64,000 nucleotides of DNA, taken from positions 227,790-291,789 of the forward strand of contig FJOG01000003.1 in assembly GCA_900073065.1 (NCBI GenBank), read 5' to 3'. A program made the position numbers and the translations under genes. A model generated the notes under the pieces. That model did no database searches, was not told where the DNA came from, and saw nothing but the letters and a program-made list of their open reading frames with translations. Shown here one piece after another: positions 32,501-43,000 of this stretch (position 1 is the stretch's first letter; every line of letters starts with the position of its first letter). Source of the stretch: Phialocephala subalpina. Lineage: Eukaryota > Ascomycota > Leotiomycetes > Helotiales > Mollisiaceae.

Positions 32501-32989
32501 ATTTCCATTCGGGATCTGTTTCCGCTTGATCTTGCTCCCCGGCCTGCTATTGTTCTTCTCTACCGCTTTGCTGCTTATCTGTTTCCGTAGTATTATGCTC
32601 TTGGGACTCGTCAATGGACTCTCGTCCGTATTCAAGCTCAAATTCCCACTTCCTCTCTGCCCTCCTCCCACCCCATTCAGCTCTGGCACATCCTCTTCTT
32701 CCTCGGATTCATCATCTTCTCCCAGCACTTCCCGAACCTCAACACAGCTCTTTGGAAAGATGCCACTGAATACCCGAGCTTCGAGCGTCTGACCCTTCAC
32801 ACTCGTCAATCCAGCCAACAGACTCGGCGGCGCAACCAAGTATCCTCGGAACCAATCTCCATCTTTGCCTCCTTGTTCGATTATGTACAATTCATCGCCG
32901 AGTTCGAGAGGTAGGTCTGCGGGTTCGTGGGCGGAGAATGGGTAGGTTGCGACTGCGAAGGCGATGCGTGGGAGGGGCTGCCAGGGCAT
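26588..32989 (-). CDS. DOCK-family Rho/Rac guanine nucleotide exchange factor, Dck1-like (2115 aa)
   Basis: One long frame on the minus strand from ATG 32989 to 26588, with one probable 54-nt intron at 27447-27394 (GTAAGT donor, CTAAT branch, TTCAG acceptor) that is a multiple of three. The N-terminus (residues about 8-90) is an SH3 domain (ATYPFSAHEPADLPLELGDEL, DWFRGYL, GIFPKSCV). Residues about 625-815 are the C2-like DHR-1 lipid-binding domain (IYVTIDEAFLPRHALLSR, CHMPLWDQQAF). Residues about 1440-1845 are the DHR-2 catalytic domain (YAENVYDYPKLARTQRSIA, YFRVTYRGMGFPPSLRDKEF). The tail is basic and low complexity with RGRGRD and Gly/Ser runs. Fungal Dck1 with its ELMO partner activates Rho5/Rac-type GTPases in polarity, oxidative stress response and mitophagy. 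Upstream in-frame codons exist but no earlier ATG. Confidence 0.95.
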   Translation of the reverse strand: MPWQPLPRIAFAVATYPFSAHEPADLPLELGDELYIIEQGGKDGDWFRGYLVAPPSLLAGLTSVKGQTLEARVFSGIFPKSCVEVREVLGEDDESEEEEDVPELNGVGGGQRGSGNLSLNTDESPLTSPKSIILRKQISSKAVEKNNSRPGSKIKRKQIPNGNTPTLAVVAPRDPDAPKPPAPVPMLKIGDETPTSTSEPLVDEIASCLREWHSTNLHELLLSRQYPLLDKMSTLVQTLDFSRRQFLHNVLTTHEVQRLREKTVWDLVKGNKVFNGEVIVRDPNEGGRVLTGDDSAVEITKLQSLMSLLDERPSPPANENLTLHHLLIDIKTFVGASTESTTLVFFLASKQPGQAAVALSESYIVEVPPSGALTGLAKAGNMRTLFSDLASADIGDLSSPDTELYLVVKVRSTQQVVGGKAPASRNGDLSRDGTVNTRSDHTLSPSGSGKSGRRSLMWGKQSSQRSAFSRNAPISSKLNSLTEVQADARSQSRDGPPGTSDSKSLGSERKSGSVSRIVNRTVGIGAIKVNSIMKSDEEYEQVMTIWSPSAGFGQEKQDHTDGWEDIIKEFMESKSGHYEKSRRAERLQVHLRSFNSPDADVLIKATPTLLSGVSRTSKMGFSGAPTKARSDIYVTIDEAFLPRHALLSRAIGSATPLSSSIQGSNLQITLEVRKANGERLENCIHSSSNSEVSSSWESTAADRGEAWNQTLKLAVPALDVSTCHLAMTLSDAPNGPFAICHMPLWDQQAFMRDGHHSLLLYRYDENTNNARGRGETKTGYLSVPWNARGKDDVSKDEAVTGPIATLRVQTYLCSTQFSQDKVLLGLLKWKEQAPGDVQGLLKRLVFVPEIEIVKLLSDVFDAIFSILVENAGNDDYEDLVFSALVTVLGIVHDRRFNLGPLVDQYAENTFNYPFATPCLVRSFTRLLSNPSDPDTSRKLRATFKVVRHILKFITHARGQQKAKEAGIGITSTSPGFTRHLRSIFKSLDGLMRNSAPILVGSQTLAVQHFHTWLPELTGLLNMEEILHIAIDFMDSCAEVKGKLILYKLVLIINYSKLELFSQSEQRAALSANTVRWIAPHWGKTSDANEQWRDQVRLCCSILSTQVQNLGPEIPDYIPKIINSYLALSTTPKTDKTRLSLLFPTTYPFPSKQIAGNAQFDEVLVELSAILSAISTLPAGMQLELAEDEMASLLEDTLQVHLSILQCEAFPSDWLSVHIYHHKSTMKTLEYLAGILLDSFLPHPDDAEGYNTELWKAFFTVLLKLVGSDALALETFPEQKRRAVWKIAGDVREHGAELLRRTWEAIGWETSPDDRQKYNLAKMGGYQVQYVPVLVGPIVELCLSVHEGLRRVAVEVLQTMIVSEWTLSEDLSVIQTEMIDCLDRLFKSKPLTESILQKLFINELLGLFEPMGQINNDPLFAAVKDIIATIDEFLDLLVAVHSTDVTGEASHMIHRLRLMEFLRDMQKEEIFIRYVHQLAQLQADARNPTEAGLALRLHADLYEWDPTKIVPPLADPEFPAQSHFDRKERIYFEIIKYFEEGEAWSSALSAYHELQYQYAENVYDYPKLARTQRSIATVYENIAKSDKLVPKYFRVTYRGMGFPPSLRDKEFVFEGSPTERTTAFTDRMQEQHPAAQIVTSGDVDDVEGQFLQISALSPHRDLNHHVFQRARVPQVIRDYLLSAHPTVFSVTSKRTTSGPVTEHSAEKILYKTAESFPTILRRSEIISINRIKLSPLQTAVERIIRKTAEMTVVEKRVIDGEDDMAALLIDALQISVTPGSDTTVAKYRDLLPTSVDEDGEPEEVELDPLQNALKVALIDHAVMIKRCLVMLSKSPNLVSATERDSLTTSKSFLTYTSSEPCSNASSDFENTFAPELSSFSFPQIAREPTPTPSWAIASPVLSTGSSQNKRMSGMMGLRSSTINSIPHTDTNGTLSTNNILDTPAARAGRNRLSFLKRHTRDLSQQQIMEQQAVLAPVINGGNVKKQDTSSTIATPGRGRGKDDEVSSERSRSKENRKSFFGGSGTIGSIGRGRGRDIGEKDEETEWVTQSDIAGAAGTTGSRRSSSSNRPMTGKSGGGGGFGSQKGGSQRGESLSRDGSVGSRVGSVRKRLSLLKLGKKASKASVLVGSVAEED

Positions 32990-34213
32990 TGTCGTCGTCG
33001 TGTCGAGCGGGGCCAAGGAGCGACTTGGACGCGTTGCTGACTATTGTAGGGCAAATTGATTCATGGAGGCGAGGGTTTGTCGCTGTGCTGATCTAGAGGA
33101 AGGTGAGGATGTGTTGGTGTTGGAGATGTGCTGTTGTCAACTCGTTGTTCTGGCGCGCACAGATTATTTTTCTGTGCTCTGGCCTGGTCTCGCTCCTGGT
33201 ACCCGGACTGCCTTGCTATCACCAGCCCCTGAAGTCTTCCAGCCGTGTGTCTCTCTCCCGCTTTTTCCTTATTAATTTTCGCAATTGTCTCGCGTTTTCC
33301 GCGCGATGAAAAATCCAACCCACAGGAGCAGAGAGAGATGGTAGCGAACGTTAATTGGGCTTGGTTGGGGACGTTTCGAGTTGGGAGAAAAAGCACATCC
33401 AGCATCAACAATCCCGAAATTCTGAGGTGTTGATCCCGTATCGGCTCGAAAGATATCTTAGCGGCGCACTAACCATGAGCACTTTCAGGGGTGCAGCGAA
33501 CCCTCAGGTACCGACACGTGGTTGAGGAGACACTGCATTAGTAGATAAAGGCAAACAATCTATTTTGAGGATATACTTTATACTACGTTGCATTTATCCA
33601 GTGAACAATTATGAATGTTTTCTTACCGCTGAATTGAGATCAAACATTTGTTGTGCTGGTGTCACGGACCACGGACCACTCACAGACGAGTTTCGAGATG
33701 CCGGAGCAGAGAAGCGAAAGGGGGCGTGCGGGATTTGCAGATCTATATCAGCCATTTTATGGATTTGAGGTGGGGAGGTTGATGTGGTGGAGATGTGGAG
33801 GACGTCGTACAAGATGGTCATGTGGGACCATAACAAATATACCTACGGAGGTACGGACGCTTGAGTTGCGGGTAGGTGCACGAAACATTGACACATCCAA
33901 AGCCAAGATATGGGATCTTGGCTTCTTGAACCTGGACGAACATGGTCACCACAGGACATCTAGATTACCAAAAACAAATTCAAGGCCCTCGTTCGTGAAA
34001 TAAGGCGATATTGTGCCCATCTGTCTGCCATCGGTATCATGAATCTAAAGAGCCCGTATCGTTTCCCCCTTTCCTTTCCCCTTGGAGAAAACATGAAAAC
34101 GCCAAACCATTGCGCCATCTATGTACAAATCAATCTGCATGCAAAACGCCTCCGAAATTCGAATCTCTAGAGAGAGAAGAGTATGTTACGAGAAACAAAA
34201 TCCCCATCCCCTT
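32990..34213. other. Promoter of the DOCK gene and 3' region of the CCC1-like gene
   Basis: 1.2 kb with only short open frames on both strands. No feature supported. Confidence 0.5.
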
Positions 34214-35185
34214 TCAAGGCTGTCCAACAGTATCCGTGCTAACCGGGTTCCTCGAATCCAGTGCCCTAACGATCCCATAACTGGTGGCAGCAGCGAGAAC
34301 TCCAATGAAGAGAGTTTGGACTGCTCCATATGCTCCTGCACGCTTCGTTCCAACGGTGACCCAGTTCTTGATGAAGCCGAAGATGAGAAGAATAACAACT
34401 GTGATACCGATTGAGACAAAGAGGGCGTGGGTGACGTTTGACATGGCGAAGTAGGGGATCATGGGGATGAGGCCGCCTGATATTGTTAGCAACGGACACA
34501 AGCTTAGGATATGGAGTTCATACCAAGGAAGTATGAGATGCCCAATGAGCCAGCGGAAATCCAGGCGCGAGAAGTCTTGGGTTTCTCAAGGCCGAGTTCA
34601 AAGTCCATCATGAATTGAACCCACAAGTCTGTATTGGCAGCCAACTCGTCAACCATGGGGGCAGTAGTCTCTCTGCTGATACCATATTTGCTCATGATCT
34701 GGAAGATCTCCTCTCGCTCCACATCCGGCTTTGTGGCAACCTCATCCCGCTCTCTCTTCTCCTCAGCATTGTAGTGGTCTCTATCGGTGATCGATGCAAG
34801 GTATCCGCCAAGGCCCATCGAGATCGCGCCGCTGAAGAGTTCTGCCAATCCGCCGATGATGACGAGCTTGTTGGATCCCAGTCTTCGAATGGTTAGCACA
34901 TCGACTGAGTATAGAATCGAGGGGTACTTACGATGAGAGGCCAGCAGTCAAGGCGAAAGGAACGGTCAAGCCATCTGCGAAGCCAATGATGATATCGCGA
35001 ACAATCTCATCGTGATCATTGTGCTTCTCCTCGTGAACAACACCCTTGTGTACGAAGTCCTTGCCAGGTTTAGCTTGCTCAGCAGTAGGCTCTGGCGCCA
35101 GGGTCGAGTTGGTAGATGCCATTGTCAATCGTGGAGGGGTGACAGGAGGTGTTTTTTCTCGGTGATAGGTCATCTCATTCTCCAT
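34214..35185 (-). CDS. CCC1/VIT1-type vacuolar iron/manganese transporter (291 aa)
   Basis: Three exons on the minus strand: 35185-34932, 34882-34524, 34476-34214, with introns of 49 and 47 nt (GTAAGT and GTATGA donors, GCTAAC branches). The first helix carries the VIT-family signature IVRDIIIGFADGLTVPFALTAGLSSLGSNK; GGLAELFSGAISMGLGGYLA is the second helix; a Glu-rich cytosolic metal-binding segment with DVEREEIFQI follows, then ISYFLGGLIPMIPYF and the last two helices. CCC1 proteins exchange Fe2+ or Mn2+ against protons into the vacuole for detoxification and storage. The start is set at the first ATG (35185); an internal ATG at 35122 before ASTNSTLAPE is equally possible. A candidate CCAAT/HapX element lies upstream. 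Confidence 0.94.
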
Positions 35186-37224
35186 CGTGGCAGAAATAAG
35201 TCCAACTTTTGCGTTCGCGCCGACTTGGGTACGCAATAGTTTGCGAGAGTATGACGGGATCTTGGGATGTCTCACGGCGAGCTGTCTTCACGGTGCGAGG
35301 TGGGAAGCGGCATCTTCTTTAATAGCAAACAAGGTACGACCAAAGAATACACGATGAATAAAGGGAAAGGCGAGACTCCGATCGAGTGACATCTTTGCCT
35401 TACAAGAGGCAAAGACAGACCAATGCGAAGAGCAGCAAATGATTTCATGGCAGGTGCAAACAACATGAACATCACCCAACTAGAAAAGAGTTTAGGAGGG
35501 CGAGGCCTTTGTGGCCAATGAAAGCAAACATATTCGTCAGCTTTTTCGCGAACCCTGATGCGTCACGTTCCAGGGGAGCAATGCAGGAGGAGCAGCAGCA
35601 ACTCGGCCGCGAGGAGTGACATTGGAAACATTGTGCGAGCATGGCATTGGGCCAGAATGGAAACATTGATGAAAATGAAGATGATGCGAGGCAGGGAAGA
35701 GAGGAAGATTTAAAGTGGTGGGAAAGGCCCGCTAATCATTTAGATCAGATTAGATCCTTGGCATGGGGCTGTGTCAGCTGACTGTGAAGCTTGTCCTTCT
35801 CAGCGTCTCTTCTTTCCTTCTCTCTCTCTCTCCTTTATTATGCTTCCATTAACACGCCTATGTCTTTGTCTAGTTGTATATTTTGCAAGGCTGGGGATTA
35901 CAGATAAACGGCATTCACGATCCCGGAAAAACTACCGAGTTTAGCCCTCCTTCGTACTGAAGCCATCGACTTTGATGTACTACCCTAGAGCAACTTCACC
36001 CTTGTAAAGTACCCAAACGAACAGAGCGATTCGATAGTCTCTCTACATTGGCACTGCTATAAGTGAGATGTGGTATATTTTGCTCATAAACAATTAACTG
36101 ACTCGCTTTCAGGGCCACGGATGCCTTCACGGGAAGTCTGCGTTTTTCTTGCGATGCTTTCATATTGCCAACCAAAACCCCGCACTGCCATCAAATTCGT
36201 TCTCATTCTATATCCCTTGTCCTGGTACGTTGTTGAACCCGGGTCTCTTGGCTGTACGTCTCAAGTCCTGCAAGGCTGCCAGCAATCGGGACTCGGATGA
36301 TCATGCCAGGTGGCAATGAAGACACAGCCTCTCACAGCCTCCGAGCTTCCTGACCGAAGGCAACGGACCTAGTTGCTAATATTGAAATTCAGCGTCTTCT
36401 CATTAGCTTCTGTATTTTCCTGTTGAAATGAGCTGGATCAGCTGACTTTACTCGTCGGTCTTCGATTTTAGGCATTGTGTTTCATTGTTAGAGGGACTAC
36501 CAGCCCATTTTAGAGCATTCATCCATGATCCAGGTCCCGGCTCTTGACCTGACAATAAGGTGGGACGAGTATGGGAAGTTGGCGGATGATCACGTGCTAC
36601 CAGATAGTCCCACCATCATGCTATTCGTTGTCTCGGTGGGCACTCCTCACATAAAAAGTTCCATCCATCGCCAGTGGTATTACAGAGATGGCTTTTGATT
36701 CTTCCTGTGTCACACTTCCATGGTGTGAGGCCATGGAAATCTCTCTGCCACCTTAAAATATAAACTCGAGGCAATCCTTTTCCCGAGCAATGTTTATAAT
36801 AATTATTCTCTACACTCTCAGATATATTCTCTGGTAGCAAAATGGACTCTCATATCTGCCTTCCACCACATACAAGAACAAACTGGGCCTGAACGGCTAT
36901 GTCAATCTCAAATATCTCGACGACTTCATAACGTGAGAGATCACAATCATTTAGGCCAGACTGAAGAAAACTTCAGGTCATATGAAATCTGGAGGCACTG
37001 TGTTCGATCCACAGAAGCCGCAAATTCTGCGAATTGAGGTTCACTCCATTAACGAACATAATTTTTTATTCTTTTTGGGGTTTTTTGAGTGCGGTTCTCC
37101 AAATCTATCATTCGCTCGCTTATGTAGCGAGGTCTAACTAGATTTTCGCCCGCATGAGACTTTAAATTCATCGATTCTAATTTTAGCCAGAGAAGTCAAA
37201 AGTGATCAAAACAGGTTCCTTGCC
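35186..37224. other. 2 kb intergenic region upstream of the CCC1-like gene
   Basis: Promoter of the leftward CCC1-like gene plus the 3' flank of the orphan gene. Contains a TC microsatellite at about 35818-35833 and a T-rich run near 37065-37090. No gene supported. Confidence 0.5.
35515..35534 (+). promoter_or_regulatory. Candidate CCAAT-binding complex/HapX site
   Basis: CCAAT at 35515-35519 is followed after 12 nt by ATT, fitting the bipartite CSAAT-N12-RWT pattern reported for CBC:HapX at iron-detoxification genes in Aspergillus. It sits about 330 bp upstream of the CCC1-like ATG. CCAAT boxes are frequent and a three-base half-site matches often by chance, so this is only a candidate. Confidence 0.25.
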
Positions 37225-38183
37225 TCAGTAAATCAGGCCACCTCCACCACCGCCCATCCCATTGACCCAAAAATGCCAGTAAAGCAGCCCGCGCTCACCT
37301 TTTTGAACAGATATAGATTCCCTTCACGTTAGGATGAACGCGTAACAACCAGCTGTTGTTGCTGGATTGTTTAGGATGTTTGGAGATATCTCGCGGGCAG
37401 TAATTCAAGGTACATTGGCCTGCTGGAGGAGCAAGCTTATGTATCTCGAGTGCAACCTCCTCGCCATGGATGTTCATACTGTACTTCAAATTGCTACTAG
37501 CGTCTCTCGCACCTGCATCCACGGCCAAGCCATCAAGCTTCGGCTGGGCATTTTGGAAATCCTCCAAAACTTCCTTGGGGAGATATTGTTCGAGTTCACA
37601 GTAGATGTAGGCATATGCGCAGGATATCTTGTATACTTGGGAGTTCATGTCGACGCCGGGGCGAAGGCTCGCAGCCCATTGTAGAGTGCGGGTATCTCGG
37701 CTGCCACTGGTGTAGCCCACCGAAGCCATGAGAGCCTGGATCATTTTGCTACAATTATTAGTTTTGCCAAAACATCGAGGAGCACAGGGAGCAACGTACG
37801 CCGATTGTCTTTCGAACGTTGTTGTGATAGTTCGTGACCGTACCATTCAGCACCATTCTAATATCATCATCTCCAATCATGTCTTCAATGTAAGCACCAA
37901 TAACCTTGCCAGTATCTGCATCGATGAAGAGAACGCATTCGTGCTTCTGCACGACGTACTGCAACTTGGTCTCATCAGGTAATGCGACCGAGTATTGCTT
38001 GCCATCATTCAATCGTTCATCGGTAACAGGGTTTGTCGCCAGAAAGTCTTTCCATTCCTTTAAAATCTTCTCGTTATCGGCGATTAACTTTAATTTCGTA
38101 GGGGATGGAATGTCGAGGCTCTTGATTGCGATGATCTTGACTTCCTTGCCTCCCATCATAATTGCTCCTCGTAGTTCGGCCAT
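37225..38183 (-). CDS. Orphan fungal protein with Gly-rich C-terminus (259 aa)
   Basis: Three exons on the minus strand: 38183-37800, 37735-37414, 37298-37225. Intron 1 (64 nt, GTACGT donor, CTAAT branch) joins NNVRKTIG to ALMASVGYTSGSR. Intron 2 (115 nt, GTACCT donor, CCTAAC branch, AAAAG acceptor) joins PAGQC to ERGLLYWHFWVNG and a six-Gly run ending LIY. If intron 2 is retained the protein instead stops at 37295 after an unremarkable tail; the Trp/Gly-rich end looks more like real coding sequence. The product is soluble, begins MAELRGAIMMGGKEVKIIAI, has the middle block LQWAASLRPGVDMNSQVYK followed by AYAYIYCELEQYLP, and no signal peptide or membrane segment. I do not recognise the family. 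The gene's 5' flank runs directly into the assembly gap. Confidence 0.65.
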
Positions 38184-38201
38184 ATTAGAAGTTTGCGGTT
38201 G

Positions 38202-38960
38202 NNNNNNNNNNNNNNNNNNNNNNNNNNNNNNNNNNNNNNNNNNNNNNNNNNNNNNNNNNNNNNNNNNNNNNNNNNNNNNNNNNNNNNNNNNNNNNNNNNN
38301 NNNNNNNNNNNNNNNNNNNNNNNNNNNNNNNNNNNNNNNNNNNNNNNNNNNNNNNNNNNNNNNNNNNNNNNNNNNNNNNNNNNNNNNNNNNNNNNNNNNN
38401 NNNNNNNNNNNNNNNNNNNNNNNNNNNNNNNNNNNNNNNNNNNNNNNNNNNNNNNNNNNNNNNNNNNNNNNNNNNNNNNNNNNNNNNNNNNNNNNNNNNN
38501 NNNNNNNNNNNNNNNNNNNNNNNNNNNNNNNNNNNNNNNNNNNNNNNNNNNNNNNNNNNNNNNNNNNNNNNNNNNNNNNNNNNNNNNNNNNNNNNNNNNN
38601 NNNNNNNNNNNNNNNNNNNNNNNNNNNNNNNNNNNNNNNNNNNNNNNNNNNNNNNNNNNNNNNNNNNNNNNNNNNNNNNNNNNNNNNNNNNNNNNNNNNN
38701 NNNNNNNNNNNNNNNNNNNNNNNNNNNNNNNNNNNNNNNNNNNNNNNNNNNNNNNNNNNNNNNNNNNNNNNNNNNNNNNNNNNNNNNNNNNNNNNNNNNN
38801 NNNNNNNNNNNNNNNNNNNNNNNNNNNNNNNNNNNNNNNNNNNNNNNNNNNNNNNNNNNNNNNNNNNNNNNNNNNNNNNNNNNNNNNNNNNNNNNNNNNN
38901 NNNNNNNNNNNNNNNNNNNNNNNNNNNNNNNNNNNNNNNNNNNNNNNNNNNNNNNNNNNN
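38202..38960. other. Assembly gap (759 N)
   Basis: Run of N between the start of the orphan gene and AT-rich DNA on the NLR side. Such scaffold gaps commonly mark repeats, and the sequence to its right is repeat-like. Confidence 1.
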
Positions 38961-39134
38961 GGCCGTTAGCTTAGTTAGAGTGTTTTACTTGTTCCAAGGG
39001 GTTTCTCTACCTACGCTATTTCTTCCCTGTCTTGTATTCTAAGAACAAATACGCTAGATTGAATAGAAGATATTACTCTTTAAACATTTTCGCGTATTTA
39101 GCTAATTAGGTAGAGTTACTTTTAGCACGTGATT

Positions 39135-39157
39135 TTATTCAATAACTTATTGAATAA
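39135..39157. repeat. Perfect 11-bp palindrome
   Basis: TTATTCAATAA and its reverse complement TTATTGAATAA are separated by a single C. The pair abuts the 41-nt repeat that recurs inverted at 44753-44793. Confidence 0.85.
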
Positions 39158-39196
39158 CGTTCATCCCTGCGTGGCGGAAAACCCTACGTGCCGGAA
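39156..39196 (+). repeat. Repeat copy A, inverted relative to 44753-44793
   Basis: A 41-nt segment beginning AACGTTCATCCCTGCGTGG matches the reverse complement of 44753-44793 at 38 of 41 positions. All three differences are transitions (C/T or G/A). The two copies lie on either side of the HET-NACHT-WD40 gene. Confidence 0.8.
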
Positions 39197-40043
39197 AAAA
39201 TAATAGGTACTTTGACTTCAAGCATCTTGAAATTTGTGAACGCCTCAATATCTCCTATGTTTTCTTACAAGTTATAGTCCGTGGCCACTCCCGGACACCC
39301 TAAACCCCTCCCACCAGACAATCACGTTCGCATCGTCACCCTTGGGCCGGATTTGCGGGCAGTCTCCTTTTATAATATAAGAGAGTTCTTGCTTCACATC
39401 TCCACCATCGAGCTTTTAGTACTCTTGATACTTATAAAAGGATAGTACCTAACCTATAAAGCCTCCTTACTATGCGCGAAATCGTCATCAGCCTTCTGGC
39501 TGCTATAGCGCGCAGATTTATATAGCTTGCCATGCGAAATAGTACCTCGAATTAAAGTGACTAACGATTTTTGGTTAGTGTACCACGACCCCACTCTTCT
39601 TGCATCTGGAGGCTAATTTAGATGGAAATAAATCCTTGCCTAAAATATAAGGTAAAACAGTTTGAATATACCAAAAGTGGAAGCTTGGACATTAAATAGC
39701 TGTTCGAAGGTAGATTTTGCATCTTAGATTTCTGTCATCCACTTTTCTGTTCCTTTAACTTCCAACCCAGCGACAAGAACAAAGACTCAATCGAGCGTGA
39801 CTTCAAATATCCCATGCCCCATGACCTCCAGAGTTCCTACGGTAAGTCCGAGCAATTGGCAGTTCATGCACGCTTATAATCGTGCCCGACGATGCATTGC
39901 CACGAGGCTGCTCTCAGCTGAGTGCGCCAGCCTCAACCTGGCATCTCTCCCCAAATCTTCACCTCACTTCGCATCTATGCCAACTCGGTGGCTCAATAAC
40001 TACCAAGAACCCTTCCTCCTACGATTCTCGAACCTGGTCGAAA

Positions 40044-43000
40044 ATGCGCCTGCTACAGTACAACAACGACAGCGAGTTCAGCCTGACCGAGTTCTTTGAA
40101 GGCGATATACCTGAGAAGTATGCTATACTTTCGCACAGATGGGGAGCGGAGGAGGTCACTTTCAAAGATCTGACAGATGGCACGAGTAAAGGCAAGGCTG
40201 GCTACGGCAAGATACAGTTCTGCGGAGAACAGGCGAGGCGTGACGATTTACAATACTTTTGGGTGGACACCTGCTGTATCGATAAATCCAATGCCGTCGA
40301 GCTTCAGGAAGCTATCAACTCGATGTTTCGCTGGTACCGGGATGCCACCAAGTGCTACGTTTATCTGCCAGATGTTTCGCGGCCTCGAACCGATTCGGTT
40401 GATGGGTCCAACGAGGACTGGGGACCGGCATTTCGGAAGAGCGTATGGTTCTCACGAGGCTGGACTCTGCAAGAGCTTATTGCGCCTGCATCGGTCGACT
40501 TCTTCTGCAAAGAGGGGGAGCTATTAGGCAATAAGGCCTCCTTAGAACGACACATCTGCGAGGTAACAGGCATTCCAGCCAGTGCCCTTCGAAGGAGCCC
40601 ATTGTCTGACTTTAGCGTCGCTGAGCGATTATCGTGGGCAGCAAGTCGTGAGACTTTTCGCCAGGAAGATAAGGCATACTCGCTGTTAGGAATTTTCGAC
40701 GTCAACATGCCTCTTATTTATGGTGAAGGGTACGACAAGGCGTTGAAGCGGCTTCGGAAGGAGATCGATGAACCTTTAAAGGGTAGGTGTAGAACTTTGA
40801 CTCGACATCTTATATATTAATCAAAACAAGCACTAATGACTCAGAACTCGATTGTCTTCCTTTTGCTACCGATGCGCAGTTCAATTCATTCGACCGCCAA
40901 GATAAACTCATCTGTCTTCCTGATACCCGAGTCGACCTACTACAAGAGATATACGATTGGGCTGATGGGCAAGATGAGCGGTGCATATTTTGGCTCAATG
41001 GCATGGCCGGCACAGGAAAATCAACAATTGCACGTACTGTCGCCCGCAAATACTTTGACGAAGAGCGCCTTGGAGCCAGCTTTTTCTTCTCAAGAGGTGG
41101 TGGAGATGTCAGCCATGCTGGCAAGTTCTTCACAAGTATTGCTGTGCAGCTCGCAGACAATATACCGTCTTTACGACACTATATTTGTGATGCTGTCATT
41201 AAGCGCAAAGAGATCGCCAGTCAATCCTTTCGGGACCAGTGGAGCCAGCTTATTCTCGGTCCATTGTTAAAGCTAGGCAACAGCTCTTCTCTATCCTCTT
41301 ACGTACTAGTAGTCGATGCCCTTGATGAGTGCGACAAAGAGGAGCACATTCGAATGATCTTGCAATTATTAGCTGAGGCTAGAACGCTAAAGATGGTCCA
41401 GCTTCGGATCTTTCTAACGAGCAGACCTGAAACCCCAATCCGGCACGGCATACACCGTATTCCACAAGCTGAGCACCAGGACTTCATTCTCCAAGATATA
41501 CCGCGGGCGATTGTCGACCATGATATCTGGCTATTTCTGGAATATAATCTGGGGATGATCGGGCAGGAGTGGACTCTTGGAGCAGACTGGCCAAGCAAAG
41601 CAGTTCTAAAACAGCTGGTTCTACACGCTTCTGGCCTCTTCATTTGGGCATCAACGGTTTGTCGCTTTATTCATAAGGGGAAGCGGCAACTCGCACGCAC
41701 GAGACTAGACACAATTCTCAAGGGCAGTAGTAGAACTGTCACAGAACCAGAAAATCACCTAAACGAGATTTACCTTGCTGTCCTCAACCACTCGATTTCG
41801 GAATACTCGGACGAAGAAAAAGAAGGCGTATGCAAAATGTTAAAGCACACGCTTGGAAGTCTCGTGGTGTTGCTTTCGCCTCTTTCTGCCTTTTCACTAA
41901 GCAGGCTATTGCAGCTTCTAAGGGAAGATGTCGACTCGACGTTTCACGACCTTCATGCAATCCTTGATATTCCAGGGGACCCGACTCGCCAGCTCCGCCT
42001 CCACCACCCTTCGTTTCGTGACTTCCTTCTCAACAAAGATCGATGTGGGGATTTCTGGGTGGATGAGAAGAAGGCACACAAAATATTAGCTACATGCTGC
42101 ATACAGCTAATGTCCCAGACACTCAAGAAGGACATTTGCGAAATGCATGCTCCCGATAGTCATGCCAGCCAAGTTGAGAGCAGTTGGATTGAGAAATGCC
42201 TTCCGCCCGAAGTTCAATATGCATGTCTTTACTGGGTCCAGCATCTACGAAGGAGTAGTTCTCAGGTTCACGACGGCGAGGAAGCTCACCAGTTTCTGCA
42301 GGCTCATCTATTGCACTGGCTTGAGACACTTGGGTGGATGGGCAAGACCTCAGAAGGGATCCAAGCAATATTGTCCTTAGAGGCCCACATTTCAGTAAGC
42401 TATCTATATATTATCTATAAAAGACTAACTTGTGCTTAGGCTATTGAAAGCCCCAATTTGCACGCATTTATCCATGACACAAAGCGATTTACCTTATACA
42501 ACCGATTGGTTATTGAACGGGTGCCTCTTCAATTATATTGTTCAGCCCTTGTCTTTGCCCCAGAGAAAAGTATTGCCCGAAAGACATTTGAGAAGTGTAT
42601 TCCGTCTTGGATCCAAAAGAGACCCAAAGTCCAAGAGCGTTGGGATGCCCTGCAGCAGACGCTCGAGGGCCATTCAAGTTCGGTCACGTCAGTCGCCTTC
42701 TCCCCTAACGGCAAGCAGGTCGTCTCTAGCTCTGGCGATAACACTATCCGGCTCTGGGATGCCGCTACAGGAGCAGCGCTGCAGACGCTCGAGGGCCATT
42801 CAAGTTGGATCTCGTCAGTCGCCTTCTCCCCTAACGGCAAGCAAGTCGTCTCTGGCTCGCGGGATAGCACTATCCGGCTCTGGGATACCGCTACAGGAGC
42901 AGCGCTGCAGACGCTCGAGGGCCATTCAAGTTCGATCTCGTCAGTCGCCTTCTCCCCTAACGGCAAGCAGGTCGTCTCTGGCTCGTGGGACAACACTATC

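Larger units (their letters stand above)
38961..40043. other. AT-rich, repeat-like flank of the NLR gene
   Basis: Base composition is visibly more AT-rich than the rest of the window and stop codons are dense in all frames. It holds one copy of an inverted repeat (39156-39196), a perfect AT palindrome (39135-39157) and, near its right end, the leader of the HET-NACHT-WD40 gene. No intact transposase seen. Confidence 0.6.

Noticed and set aside
31968..32792. Open frame of 274 codons antisense to the DOCK gene
   Set aside because: It is the complement of the clear SH3 and linker coding sequence and has no features of its own.
36980..37010. tRNA B-box-like string GTGTTCGATCC
   Set aside because: No matching A box or cloverleaf with plausible acceptor and anticodon stems could be built around it.
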